Source of the DNA: Ascaphus truei
Lineage: Eukaryota > Chordata > Amphibia > Anura > Ascaphidae
DNA length: 64,000 nucleotides
Assembly: GCA_036426205.1 (NCBI GenBank)
Contig: CM071571.1
Span: 114,886,244-114,950,243, forward strand
Direction of reading: 5' to 3'
Positions 44,189 to 55,304 of the stretch are shown piece by piece; positions within the stretch are counted from its first letter, which is position 1; each line of letters opens with the position of its first letter. Below the pieces are notes generated by a model. It had not been told where the DNA came from. It ran no database searches and saw only the letters and a program-made list of their open reading frames with translations. The translations under genes and the position numbers were made by a program.

Positions 44189-44712
44189 TGCAGGAACTGC
44201 ATTAGGCAGTGAGGCATTTAAAGTGAGGTTTTTAAGTGATAAAAACAGTTAGACTACAGTTAATATATATATAGTTAATATACTCACTTTCTTCATGCAA
44301 GACCAATAACCAATAACCTCAGCTGATATGACATGGATCTAATTGCATTCTCTTCACAGGTATGTTCCTGATGTTGAAACCCTCTGTATAAGACTGAATC
44401 TGGCCTTGTTGAATTGATATATAAGTATGTTCCTGATATTGAAATCCTCTGTATAAGACTGAATCTGGCCTTGTTGAATTGATATATGTTAATATGTTTG
44501 AATGTAAAAAGTTTTTTTTTTTTTTTCCTCTTAACTCTGTGCTGTTAATTGACCAAATGGAACACGCTGACTGATTGGGGAGGGGGAGGGTCATGTGACT
44601 TTTTTTTGTGTATAATACTAACACCTTCGCTGCATTGGGCAGGAACTGCATTAGGCAGTGAGGCATTTAAAGTGAGGTTTTCAAGTGATAAAAACAGTTA
44701 GACTACAGTTGA
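44189..44712 (+). repeat. direct repeats in the probable LINE 5' UTR
   Basis: A 70-bp block ('caggaactgcattaggcagt' and onwards) occurs at 44190 and again at 44641, almost identical. Between them a 63-bp block ('gtatgttcctgatgttgaaa', 'gactgaatctggccttg') is repeated in tandem (about 44344 and 44407). The second 70-bp block leads directly into the LINE, so these may be 5' UTR monomers with promoter function (inference). Confidence 0.75.
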
Positions 44713-47700
44713 CTAGAGGTGACTGGGGACTGCTTCTTTCTGCAAATTCTTTCACTCAAGACAACAAATGGTAAGCTATTCAGATCACACTATGATCCCA
44801 TGCTTGTTAGCCTGCATAGTTTAACCCCCCACCCCTTTACAACTTCTTTCACTGCAGCCTCTCCCAAAACTGACTGCACAAAACACTGAAACCCTGAATT
44901 GACCCTAGCATTGCAATGCAGCAAAACACTTGACAAGGTACAGGCCCACCCCTGCTGTTTAGTCTGCACACACTCACTCTGCTCACAACAGCTCCTTGCA
45001 GCACTGCCTACCTCTGGCATCATGAACCTGCTATGTCTTCTAACTTTTTCTTTCTCCTTGCCTCATGGAGATGTTACTCCCTCTATCCACTACAAACTCC
45101 TCCATCCTGGCCCACACCCAACATCACCATACACCCTGGACTACTCAAAAGCCTTGCACTATCTACTGAATGTTGGTGGAGAACTCTAAAAACCAGCACA
45201 CCAACCACCACACACTCAAATGGAAAACACCACAAATTTACAACTTGCAAACAACTACCCAAATTTCTACTCATACTATTACTCTCTCTAGCAGGTGATG
45301 TTGAAACTAACCCAGGTCCTCCCATTTCAGCTCTGTCCCATGCCCCTGAGAATTCCACCTTTAAATTCCAAAAAGGGCTATCTGTCGCCCATATAAACAT
45401 CCGGAGCCTGCTGCCCAAATTGGATGAACTAAGGGCATGGTGCCTTATGCATAAACCCAAAGCCATCGTTCTTACAGAAACATGGCTATCCTCTAAAACC
45501 CCTGATGCAAATATCGCCATTCAGGGATACTCCATTTTTAGGAGAGATAGGTCAAAGAGAGGAGGAGGGGTGTTATTTTATATTGCAGACAACTTACAAT
45601 TTACACTGTTACATTGCCCACCAAGTCCACCCTCTTTTGAAACTCTAGTTGGCAAAATCTGCCTCCCCTTTTCTAAGCCCATCTTGCTTGCTGGCATCTA
45701 CCACCCCCCTAAAGCCCCTCTACAATCCTTGACTGATATGACCCAATTTCTTGCCTCCATTTCCTCTCTGAATGAGAAGAGTGAGCTGCTAGTTCTAGGG
45801 GATTTCAACTTCAATTGGCTTGACCCTAAAAACCACAAAATCCAGATACAACTCAAGTCACTTAACCTATCGCAACTCATTTCCCAACCCACACGAATAA
45901 ACCTGAAGTCGCATAACCATTCCTTGCTAGACTGGATTCTCTCCTCAAACCCCAGCAGAATCCAATCCTCTGGCATCCTTCCTGATATTTTCAGTGACCA
46001 TGCAATAGTGTACTGTGTAAGGAAAATTAAACCGCCCCATTCAAGCCCTAAAGTTCTCCTCACTAGAACATTTAAAAACTTTAACCCACAACAGTTTCTG
46101 GATGACCTTACCAACTGCCCATGGCACAGAATCGATTTAATTCCCGACCCTGATTCTGTGCTCGACTATTTCCAATCCGAGTTCTTAAAACTCTGCGATA
46201 CCCATGCTCCACTACGCAGAATAAGTGTACGGGGTGCCCACCTTCCATGGGTTACACCTGACCTTATAGCACTCTACCAGTTCAGGGATGCCTTGTGGAT
46301 AAGCTACAAAGTAACTGGCACTACCAAGGATCTCAATCACTACAGATGCATGCGGAACATGTGCACAAGGCAAACAAGGCATGCAAATGCACAATATTAC
46401 TCTGACAATCTCCACCAAAATACATCAAACCCAGGTAACTTCTGGAAGGTTATCAACAATATACTCCAGGCTCCTAACCATCAACAACCAAGTAATATCA
46501 CTAAGGGGGATATTACTCTGACAAACCCCACTGACATTGCAAATGCATTCAATGATTACTTTGTGGGGTGTGCCACTAACTTATTAGCGAAACGCAGCAC
46601 AAACCCCAAACATGAATCTCATCCTGGGAGTATCCCTACAGTCCCACCCCCTCCCAACACTGCCCACAATTTTCAATTTAGCCCAGTATCTGAAGAGGAG
46701 ATTACACAAGCGCTCCTCAAACTAAAACTAAGCAGCCAATGTGGACCCGACTTACTACAATCTAGGTTCCTACGACTTGGTGCCCCAGCCATTGCCAAAC
46801 CAATTGCGTCCATAGTCAACTCTATCCTGTCTGCAGGCCATATCCCTAAGACATGGAAAACTGCCAGAGTTGTCCCAATCTTCAAAATTGGGGACAAAAA
46901 CACTGTCTCAAACTACAGGCCAATCTCACTTCTCCCAATTCTATCCAAAGTTATGGAAAAATGTGTCCACTCCCAATTAAGCGATTTCTACACCATGACA
47001 AATTTCCCTAGCCAATTCCAGTCTGGGTTTCGTCCCAAACACTCCACCGTAAGTACCCTGCTAAAAGTTTGCAATGAAATCCAGTGTGGAATGGAACGGG
47101 GACAACTCACTGGTGCAGTATTCCTAGATTTTGCAAAGGCTTTTGACACAGTTGATCATGTTATCCTGCTTAACAAACTCCAGAGCTCTGGAATAGGGAA
47201 ACATGCTTTAAACTGGTTTCAGTCCTACCTATCAGGAAGATCCCAACATGTGTCCATCTCAGGCTCTAACTCCAACCCCCTGGATATCACCTGTGGTGTA
47301 CCGCAAGGCTATGTTCTGGGGCCCCTACTCTTCTCAGTGTTCATTAATGATCTTCCCACAGCTTGTAAGGAAGCCTCAATACACATGTATGCAGATGACA
47401 CAATCCTGTATGCACACAGCCATAGCCTCTCTGACCTTCAACACATACTTCAGTCTTACTTTTTGAGACTCGAAAACTGGATTTCCCAAAACAAACTGTT
47501 TTTAAACACTGACAAGACTGTAACAATGGTATTTGGGACCAAGACTAAATTTGTAAAGCTTCCAGTGACTGAGCTCCTGATTAGAACCAACGCTACCACC
47601 ACCCTAACACCTGTCACTAGTTTTAAATACCTGGGCTTATGGTTTGACTCCCACTTAACATTCGGGATGCACATTGATACCCTGACAACCAAGCCCTATG

Positions 47701-48442
47701 CCAAACTAGGGGTACTTTACAGGAACAAATCCTCCCTAAGTCTCCTGGTCAGAAAGCGTATTGCACAGCAGATGCTAATGCCAATTATTGACTATGGAGA
47801 CATAGTATATGGCTCGGCTCCTCAAACCCACCTTAGCAAACTTGACACCCTCTACAATTCAATTTGTCGTTTTGTTCTCCAATGCAACTACAACACACAT
47901 CACTGCGAAATGCTCAAAGAACTAGATTGGTCATCACTAGAGTCTAGGCGCAAAGTTCACCTTTCCTGTCTCACCCTCAAATACTTTCTGGGCAAGCTAC
48001 CCAGCTACCTGAACAAGCTCCTCACCCCTACCACATGCAGTACCTATCACCTGAGATCAGACTCCAAAAGACTATTCATGGTCCCAAGACTCAACAAAGT
48101 ATCCGGACGTTCCTCCTTCTCCTTCCGTGCACCCCAAAACTGGAACAACCTACCAGAGACTCTCATATCCACCACCAGCTTAAGTTCTTTCAAATCTAAG
48201 GCTGTCTCACACTTTAATCTGGTCTGTAACTGTTTCATACGCTCATAATATATATTTTCTTTAACTGTGCATGCAATGTCTTGTATATAATGTATACCTT
48301 GTTCATTTATGTAACTGTATTTGTAACCATGTATTATTTTGTTTTACTCTGTGCCCAGGACATACTTGAAAACGAGAGGTAACTCTCAATGTATTACTTC
48401 CTGGTAAAATATTTTATAAATAAATAAAATAAATAAATAAAT
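44640..48442 (+). mobile_element. apparently complete L2-type LINE
   Basis: Consists of a leader (about 44640-45032), an ORF of 1071 codons without a stop, and a 3' UTR of about 190 bp ending in an (ATAAA/AAATA)n tail at 48414-48442. A truncated copy of its 3' part is at 37.19-38.35 kb in reverse. The target duplication could not be fixed because the 5' boundary is uncertain. An intact ORF suggests a young, possibly active copy. Confidence 0.85.
45033..48248 (+). CDS. LINE ORF2: 2A-like peptide, AP endonuclease, reverse transcriptase (1071 aa)
   Basis: Residues 79-87 are hydrophobic (LLILLLSLA) and are followed by GDVETNPGP (88-96), a textbook 2A-like sequence that makes ribosomes skip the last Gly-Pro bond. 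The AP-endonuclease follows: 'NIRSLLPK', 'TETWL', 'RGGGVLFYI', 'LGDFNFNW' and 'SDHA' (about residues 120-330). The reverse transcriptase has 'NYRPISLLP', 'LDFAKAFDTVDH' (about 698), 'CGVPQGYVLGPLLF' (Ser replaced by Tyr against the usual motif), the catalytic 'YADD' (about 786) and 'FKYLGLWFD'. This architecture is typical of L2/CR1-group LINEs, which nick target DNA and copy their RNA there. The ATG at 45033 is the first in frame. Skipping at the 2A would give a short leader peptide and a main protein of about 976 residues. No ORF1 with an RNA-binding domain was seen. Confidence 0.93.
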   Translation: MSSNFFFLLASWRCYSLYPLQTPPSWPTPNITIHPGLLKSLALSTECWWRTLKTSTPTTTHSNGKHHKFTTCKQLPKFLLILLLSLAGDVETNPGPPISALSHAPENSTFKFQKGLSVAHINIRSLLPKLDELRAWCLMHKPKAIVLTETWLSSKTPDANIAIQGYSIFRRDRSKRGGGVLFYIADNLQFTLLHCPPSPPSFETLVGKICLPFSKPILLAGIYHPPKAPLQSLTDMTQFLASISSLNEKSELLVLGDFNFNWLDPKNHKIQIQLKSLNLSQLISQPTRINLKSHNHSLLDWILSSNPSRIQSSGILPDIFSDHAIVYCVRKIKPPHSSPKVLLTRTFKNFNPQQFLDDLTNCPWHRIDLIPDPDSVLDYFQSEFLKLCDTHAPLRRISVRGAHLPWVTPDLIALYQFRDALWISYKVTGTTKDLNHYRCMRNMCTRQTRHANAQYYSDNLHQNTSNPGNFWKVINNILQAPNHQQPSNITKGDITLTNPTDIANAFNDYFVGCATNLLAKRSTNPKHESHPGSIPTVPPPPNTAHNFQFSPVSEEEITQALLKLKLSSQCGPDLLQSRFLRLGAPAIAKPIASIVNSILSAGHIPKTWKTARVVPIFKIGDKNTVSNYRPISLLPILSKVMEKCVHSQLSDFYTMTNFPSQFQSGFRPKHSTVSTLLKVCNEIQCGMERGQLTGAVFLDFAKAFDTVDHVILLNKLQSSGIGKHALNWFQSYLSGRSQHVSISGSNSNPLDITCGVPQGYVLGPLLFSVFINDLPTACKEASIHMYADDTILYAHSHSLSDLQHILQSYFLRLENWISQNKLFLNTDKTVTMVFGTKTKFVKLPVTELLIRTNATTTLTPVTSFKYLGLWFDSHLTFGMHIDTLTTKPYAKLGVLYRNKSSLSLLVRKRIAQQMLMPIIDYGDIVYGSAPQTHLSKLDTLYNSICRFVLQCNYNTHHCEMLKELDWSSLESRRKVHLSCLTLKYFLGKLPSYLNKLLTPTTCSTYHLRSDSKRLFMVPRLNKVSGRSSFSFRAPQNWNNLPETLISTTSLSSFKSKAVSHFNLVCNCFIRS

Positions 48443-49559
48443 GCTTGCTGGCTTAAAGGGGATGTGCTGCTATGATGGCAGATGACTCCTTCCCTTTCCT
48501 TCTGTCATCAGTGATGGAGCAATCATGCAGCCGCTAGGTAGAGCGGCATTTATTTATTGCATTTTAAACACCTATAGTTGTGATGGGATTCATATTGTTG
48601 ACACACATATATACTGTAACAGCAATATACACATTCCGGCTGGTTATAACAAATGCAATAAATATGCTTTGGTTAAAAAAAAAAAAAATTATGTACTGTA
48701 ACATTGTGTTTCGTATTTAAATTATTCATTGTATTCAAACAAAAAAATAATAATACAAAGTGATGATTCTCTACAAAATGTTCTTTGTCACTATAAATAT
48801 TTGGGGTTTTGTTTACTAATAAAATATTATGATTTTACACACACATTTTGCTTCTTGATGTAACCTGATTGCTATAAAGAGTCTATTTCATTCTGATTAG
48901 TTTCAGAAAAGCATAACCAATTATGTATCATCTGTCTAAATGGCTTGCCTAGTACCTCATTATGTCAGAATGCTAACAGCTCTTCAGTTAATAGCCTGTG
49001 AACATTCCTGATTTCTGTTGAACTATAATGCTATTTAAAAATGTAAATTCTAATTAAAGCAATAGTGTTTGGAAAAAAGTTTTTTGACCATATTATTGAA
49101 AAAAAAAATCCTTACCAAAAGATTTGAAAATAATTAGTATTATCGTACTCCCAAAACCAGACTGAGACCCAGAATTACAAAGTTCTTATAGAACAAAGGA
49201 AAAATAGAGAGGATGGCAGCACTGAATACAGGAAAAACTCACTTACCTGACTAAGGGCCCAAATGGCCAGAAACGTTGTACTATCTGCATGTTTTCTTGT
49301 GAAAATTAAAGTGCAACCTCTGCTTTGAAAAGAGTGAGCATCATCCTTGTAAAGCATATTTTGTGAGCATTATCCTTGTAAAGAGTTTAAAGAAACAGTT
49401 AGTTTTTCCTGTTGAGTGCTGCCATCTTCTCTTTTTTTGTACTGCTCTGTTTGTGTGGCTACACACTTTGAGGTGCAGGCACATTGCAATGGATTTGAAC
49501 TTATTCCATTTTGGCAGTTTCTTTCAGAGTGACTAAGATTATAGACCATCTCATTATTA
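48443..49559. other. non-coding interval with one decayed hammerhead-like site
   Basis: AT-rich, no gene. At 49247-49280 the order CUGACUA, a GGCC/GGCC stem II and GAAACGUUGUA resembles a decayed hammerhead, with G8 changed to U and no stem I. A block 'gtgagcatcatccttgtaaag' near 49334 is duplicated at 49364. Confidence 0.35.
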
Positions 49560-51030
49560 AATACTGATTTCAACATTTTAGCAAAGATAATGGCAGACCG
49601 AATTAAAAATATTATGCCCTAGCTAATTTCAATTAATCAGACAGGGTTCACAAACAACAGACATTACAAATGTAAAGAAAGCTTTAGCGGCAGTCAGTAC
49701 CTCAGGTGACAGCCAAGATATTCCCAACTTAATTTAAAATTTAGATGCACAAAAAAGCATTTTACAAAATAGCATGGCCTCACCTATTATGAATTTTAAA
49801 TTTACAAAACTATGGAGAAGTTTTTACAATTGTTATTCAAAAATCTACTTCAGAAGCTATTATTACTACAAACAACCATAACCACTTTTGTTAGGAAAAG
49901 GTACCAAACAGGGCTGCCCTCTCTCGTCAGTGCTATTCAAGTTTACTTTAGACCCACTCACTGAAGCCATGGAATAATTTAAAGGGATTCCTACAAATAC
50001 ACAGAAATAAAAGTCTCAGCATTTGTAGATGCCATGTTGCTCTTTATTACAGTAGTAACCAACAATTTGCAATACTATATATTATTGACCACATTTTGGA
50101 ATTTGGTGAAATCTTAGGCTTCAAAATAAACATAGAAAAATGAGAAGCTAGTCTTCTGTCAGATGTAGACATCAACTCCTGGAAAGACAAAACACCTTCA
50201 AAATGGAATACCAAAGCAATTAAATACCTGGGGATCCAGCTTTGCAGACAATTAGACTTGTTATACTCCCTGAATTTTACACCATCCATTTAGCAAATTT
50301 GACAAGATCTTTAAAAATGGCAAACATTATCTTTTTCCTTCCTGGGTCGTTATAACCTAACAAAAATGATCCTTTTCCCGAAGCTCATATTTAAAATGGA
50401 AACGCTTTCACTCTACATCAAAAATAAGGACATAAAACGATTAAATAATACATTTCTAAAATATATAAGGAATGACCATAAACAACACATCAGTCTGTTA
50501 AAATTGCAACAGACAAAAGGAAATGGAGATTTAAACTTTCCAAATTTCCAGTTATATAACGTAAATAGTTTTCTCAGGGTTGCTAGAGATTGGATTCCTG
50601 ATACTAATACATTTACTGACACAGAGACGGATCAGCATCTGGCAGGCCAAATAAGCTTAACATATACAGTACTATATGCTCAATGCACCACTTTCCAAAA
50701 TCCCATTAGAATGCAACAAAACTCACTGCTTATAAACTGATGCAAAGCATGGCAATATTTGAGACACTCACGTAACATAGGGAAACATTACTTAATTAAT
50801 TTGCCATTTTCCAATAGCCAGATTTTCAGAATGGAATGGCAAATGTCCCATTCAAACATTGGATAAAAAATGGAAAAAAATCTATTAAAGACATAATAAA
50901 CCTACAAAATGGACAAATCAGGTCATTTCAAGAAATAAAAGACCAATGCAGCCTCCCAAACTTATTTTCATTCCTTAAAGCACAACATTATACAGTATGT
51001 AGTACATTGTCAAATACATTTCTATGAAAG
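49560..51030 (+). pseudogene. degenerate L1-type LINE reverse transcriptase fragment
   Basis: Short plus-strand pieces in shifting frames match L1-group ORF2. 'KIMADRIKNIMP' is followed by 'QTGFTNNR' (49575-49660). 'LGKGTKQGCPLSSVLFKF' (about 49890-49950) corresponds to the KGTRQGCPLSPLLF block. The C-terminal part is open at 50366-50740 ('YIKNKDIKRLNNTFLKYIRN', 'GDLNFPNF', 'RDWI'). There are many stops. The L1/Tx1 group differs from the L2-type LINE at 45 kb, so at least two LINE clades are present. Confidence 0.8.
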
Positions 51031-51069
51031 AGGTATACTGTATACGGAATTAGACACACACACATATAT

Positions 51070-52330
51070 ATATATATAAAACAAAAAACGAAAGTGCTGG
51101 CCCCATAGCGTAATTCAGTTAAAATGGTTTTAATCAGAACAAAATAAAATCAGGCCACTCACAATGGTCGCTAGGACAAGAGCTGTAGCAAGAGCTGAAT
51201 CTGAATAATTGTAAGGAATCTGGTTCTGCTTTTGGTTATAGCCTTGCAGAACTGTGCAGTTTCTAATTTCTCCCTCTGGCAATCTATAAGCACCTGTGCT
51301 AGCTATCTCTGCTGCCCTAGCCGGTGCTCCATCATTGGAGGAATTGTCACACACCTCCCTCCTGTGATTGGTTCACTGACCTTTATATACTAGGCTTTAG
51401 CACTGATTCTTATGGACGTTACATGTGTTCTACCACAAGACATCTGGCTTGTCTCGTGTGTTACTAACATTTTCGCTACGCTCTAGTTTCTAGTTCTCGT
51501 CTCTAGTCCCTGGTTCCGGTGGTCTGCTGTTGCTCTCTACGCAGAGGCCTGTGTTCCTGTTTTTCCGAAGGCTTGCTGCTTCCCTCTACGCAGAGGCCTG
51601 AGTTCTGCCTGTCTGGATTCTGCAACCTGCTGCACTCTCTCCTAGCAGAGGCTACCGTTTGGATCCAGTGGCCTGCTGCTCTCTCCCTTTGCAGCGGCCA
51701 GCTTTGGACTTCTGTGCTGAAGCACTGGTTTACCAGTGCTGCCTGGCGGTGTGCCCACTCCGGTTAGCCTTCTCCTTGCTGAGACCGGTACCATGGGTCG
51801 TGATCACCAATCGCGCAGAACCCGCTCCCGCCCTGCAGCTATTACGCTGAAGCGGGACCTACTTGACTTCCTGTTGCCGATACTCCGCTCGGATAACGTT
51901 GATCCTGATGTCTCCAATCCTGACCCTGGCTCGTCCACTGTTTATCCTGCCTTCTCCAGTCCCGACCCTGCTATGTACGACTACAAACTGCGCAATCCGG
52001 ATCCGACTACGTGGTCTCAGGTCGGGGATTATATAACCCCACTCCAGCCCCGCGGTCCAGTCCTGGTTTGTGGCGAGCACAATCGTGACAATAATACACC
52101 AGTAGAGCAGCTTGAAACCTTATAGATGGTGACATGCATCTGCTTCCGGATCCGGGTGCACATCCAATCATGCAACCTAACAGCGGTCCTCCCGGCAAGA
52201 ATGTAACACCTCTCCTGGTTCCACTGCTGCTGGCTGTTGGTTTTTACAGGGTCCTTGATTCACAGTTCTCAAACAAGACCTTACACGTTTTGTCACTTCA
52301 ATAATAGCGACTTCATAAGGGGGTATCATA
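51070..52330 (-). repeat. PLE-type terminal arm, split by an LTR
   Basis: The outer end 'aaaacgaaagtgctggcccc' (51082) matches the ends of the arms at 27.16 and 39.17 kb. The inner end at 52281-52322 carries a decayed hammerhead on the minus strand: CCUU/AAGG stem I, GUCGC/GUGAC stem II, with GAAA changed to AAAA. The LTR at 51347-52088 interrupts it. Confidence 0.5.
51347..52088 (+). repeat. solo LTR (probable)
   Basis: Begins TGTCACACACC and ends AATCGTGACA. It is C/T-rich with 'ctgaccctggctcgtcc'-style text like the LTR at 20.95 kb, and both end in 'tttg...gcac...gtgaca'. There is no internal region. The target duplication is not clear. An 82- to 129-codon frame inside has no family resemblance. 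Confidence 0.55.
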
Positions 52331-52944
52331 CAGAGAGACTGATAGCCCTTATATAGATAATACCTAATCATATAATTGATGACTGTCCAATTGATAGTTT
52401 AACCCTCAATGGGTATAAATTAGTATTTGCTGATAGCTGGGCATACTTGTACGGAAAACAACAATAAAAACAACAATAAACGAGTTTAATTAAATATGCA
52501 TGAATACATTGAAGTATAAAACAATATATATAGCAAAAAACTTTTGCAGAAAGAGGCATCAGTGAAAAACTCACCAGAGATAAAAAGGAAAAGTTTTTTG
52601 CTACATGTATTGTTTTATGTTCCAATGTAGTCACCATCGCTGTTCGGGCCCAGCTGTTCCATTTCTGACATTATGATCCAGGAGAGGCCCCACACTACCA
52701 ACTCCATAACTAAATGGTTTGCCAAGACCCTACCTCATGGTCTGACATTTGTGTTATTGTGGTATTCAGAAACAGTTATCGCAAATCTGAAACCATGAGG
52801 TAAGAAAATGCAGTACCGCTCAGAAAATCAACATCCTTACCTCAGTCTCTTTCCAAGATCTGCCCATGCGGTCTGCCTGCAGTCTGTAAGAGCTGCATCT
52901 CTGTTTTTATTTAATTTTAATAACATAGTATTGAAGAGCTGAAT
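52331..52944. other. non-coding interval, nothing recognised
   Basis: No exon or element identified. 'aaaaaacttttgc' and 'gcaaaaaactttt' words near 52535 and 52590 suggest a small inverted repeat. Confidence 0.35.
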
Positions 52945-53165
52945 GCTGAATCACATTAATTTCAGCCCCAGGACTCCCTGCTTCCCAAGTTACAGGCCCC
53001 GGTATGGGGTGCCACTATAGATTGTTTAAATCTACTGCGTCACGTGACCAGGATATTTAATTCATGCTGGGATGCGACACTCCATACTTGGGCCTGTAAC
53101 TCAGGAAGCAGGGGGTCCCTGTGGCTAAAATTTATTTGGTTAAGCTCTGGAGATGCCTGTTTCAA
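52945..53165. mobile_element. foldback MITE, family B, copy 4
   Basis: The arms 'ctgcttcccaagttacaggc' and 'gcctgtaactcaggaagcag' enclose a centre with 'cgtcacgtgaccaggatattta'. It is related to the copies at 6.5, 29.26 and 29.63 kb. Confidence 0.85.
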
Positions 53166-55010
53166 TACTGTGTTATTAAAATCAAATACAAACAGCTTCC
53201 TTACCGTAACAGCTAGCTACTAAGTTAATGAAGGAGTTAAGCCAGAGTACCTGGTTTCTTGGGGGTAGACGGGGAGTGTGAATGGGGGGTAGCTGCTGCA
53301 GGATGTGTGGTTAGACCTACTGGAAAGGTTCCCGGGAGGAGTTAACCCCTTCACTACCATAGCGGTGGTAGCCGCTAAAGTAAAGAAGGGGCTAACCCCT
53401 CACATCACCAACCCAAGGGGCCTAATCACTAACCTTTGGTCAACATCCCCCTTCACCTACATCATTTACCAACAAGAAATATTAAAATACAACAACCTTA
53501 TTACCCACACCATTTACCCCCAACACCCCCCCCACCCACATACAGTACAATAATGGACACAATTCCTACTATACTATCCAAATCTTGAGTATAGCGCTTT
53601 TGCCTATTAAAAATAAAACAGTACCAAGCCAGCATTAAGTAAATTAAAGTTGTACTTAACCCTGCCAATATGAAGGCAGTCTTCATCTTCCTCTGTGTCT
53701 TCCATGGGCAGCAACATCCAAATAAAAAAAACTAACTACTGGCCACTAACCCTTTCATCACCGTAGCGGTTATTAACCACTATGGTAATTAAGGGGTTAA
53801 CCCCCTTCCATGCTACCCACCTTGGAGGCATAAACACCCTCCCCAGGGTAACTACCCCTACCTACACCCATTTTACCCATTGATTGTCACTGTGGCAAAA
53901 CATGTCCACAGTATGGGCATGAATGGCAACAATGGTAATGAATGGGCCACCTAAAAAAAACAAGCACCGAATAAAACACATCACAATTAAATAAAAACAA
54001 GCATTTGCCAGAAAAAACATTGTTACTGTGGTAAACCATGCCTACAATATGGCATGGATTGCCCAATGACAATGAATGGGCAACCTAAAAAAAATACATA
54101 ACAATTAAATAAAAATAAGCATTTGCCAAAAATTGCATTGCTTATCACTGTGCTTATCTATACCCTGAAAGGAGCATACATAAACATATTGGCGGTCAAT
54201 GAGCAATCTATAAAACATAATTAAATAAAAGATAAGCAATGTGTTTCTTAACTTTGCCAGACTTCACCATTGTCATCCTACTGTGGCACCAACTCTTGAC
54301 CCATGATTGCAAGCTCCTCATCACCATGATGCGAAGAAGTCCATGATCCTCTATTGATTGATGAGTCAGTTCTTCAGTTCTTTCATTTTTCAACTTTCTT
54401 CTATTCTTTGTAATCCAAAGGGGCCTGGAGCTGTTGCTCCGACTGCTTCTTGGGCTCAAATGAGATGGGATAGGCCATACAGTATACAGAGGCGACCAGG
54501 CTAAACCTAATGCGGCTGCCCCCACATTTTAAAAATAGCGCGGGCGGCGCGCGGCAGTCTTCGGCCGAGAACCGGCCGGTTTTCCCGCGCCTCGGGCGCT
54601 TTCAATAGTAAGCGCCATTAGCGCTTATCTATTGAAGCGGCCGCCACGCTGGAAAATCCGTTTTTAAACGGAGAGAAGACCCGCGGCGCTCCCGGCCACC
54701 TCCCTGCGAACTTTAGATTAAAAGCTGCCACAGAAGTATAAGGTCTGGAATGTCACATTTGATAGACATAATGTATGGTACACCGATTGGTTGGTGTACC
54801 ATGTGACAGCCTCCATTTATTTAAGGATGTAACGTCATCTTAAAGGAGTGGGAAGCTAGCCAATCAGTTTACTTCACCAACCAATCAGATTGGTAGATAT
54901 GCCATGTGATGCTTTTCATTTTTGGAGTAATGTGACATCATCAAAAAGGGAGGGAAGATAGCCAATCAGGTAGCTAGCCTCCCTCCCTTTATGATGATGT
55001 CACATCAAAT
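53166..55010 (+). repeat. repeat X, copy 3
   Basis: 'taaccccttcactaccatag' (53342) and 'ggttattaaccactatggta' (53767) begin two units. They carry the same C-rich, 'caatcttgagtatagcgctt' and 'ttgtcactgtgg' blocks as copy 1. The 54740-55010 part has 'gtcacatttgatagac' and paired 'ccaatcag.ttggt' motifs matching 8700-9160. A CG-rich palindrome sits inside (54596-54641). Confidence 0.6.
54535..54710. repeat. CpG-dense block with central hairpin
   Basis: A sharply CG-rich island in an AT-rich region. The hairpin pairs 54596-54615 ('gcgctttcaatagtaagcgc') with 54621-54640 round a 5-base loop. 'accggccggt' (54571) is a second, 10-bp palindrome. There is no gene next to it, so it is more likely a GC-rich insertion than a promoter. 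Confidence 0.55.
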
Positions 55011-55304
55011 CTTTGACTTTGAACATCAACAACTAATAGTACCACTAGATTGTGTTTGCTGTATTGAATAAATAACTAGAGTACTAATAGTAACTAAGTA
55101 GTCATTTAACAAGTCAACTACAAAGACTAGTAGTTTTTTTCTGTTGTCATTTAATGTTTAGAGTTAATTAATTAAAAAATATGCAATATGACATCCTGCA
55201 TATTAATTTATATTATTAAATAACGTGAACACAACTTTGAAATACTTAAAAATGTGAAAATGTAATATGTAATGATAATGTCGTTAATATTACGTACTGT
55301 ATGT

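Noticed and set aside
44319..44666. 115-codon minus-strand frame with an internal repeat
   Set aside because: The repeat is the 63-bp tandem DNA duplication in the LINE leader; no family resemblance.
49247..49280. Sixth good hammerhead motif
   Set aside because: Stem II and GAAA are present, but G8 is U and no stem I can be formed; kept only as a note in the interval entry.
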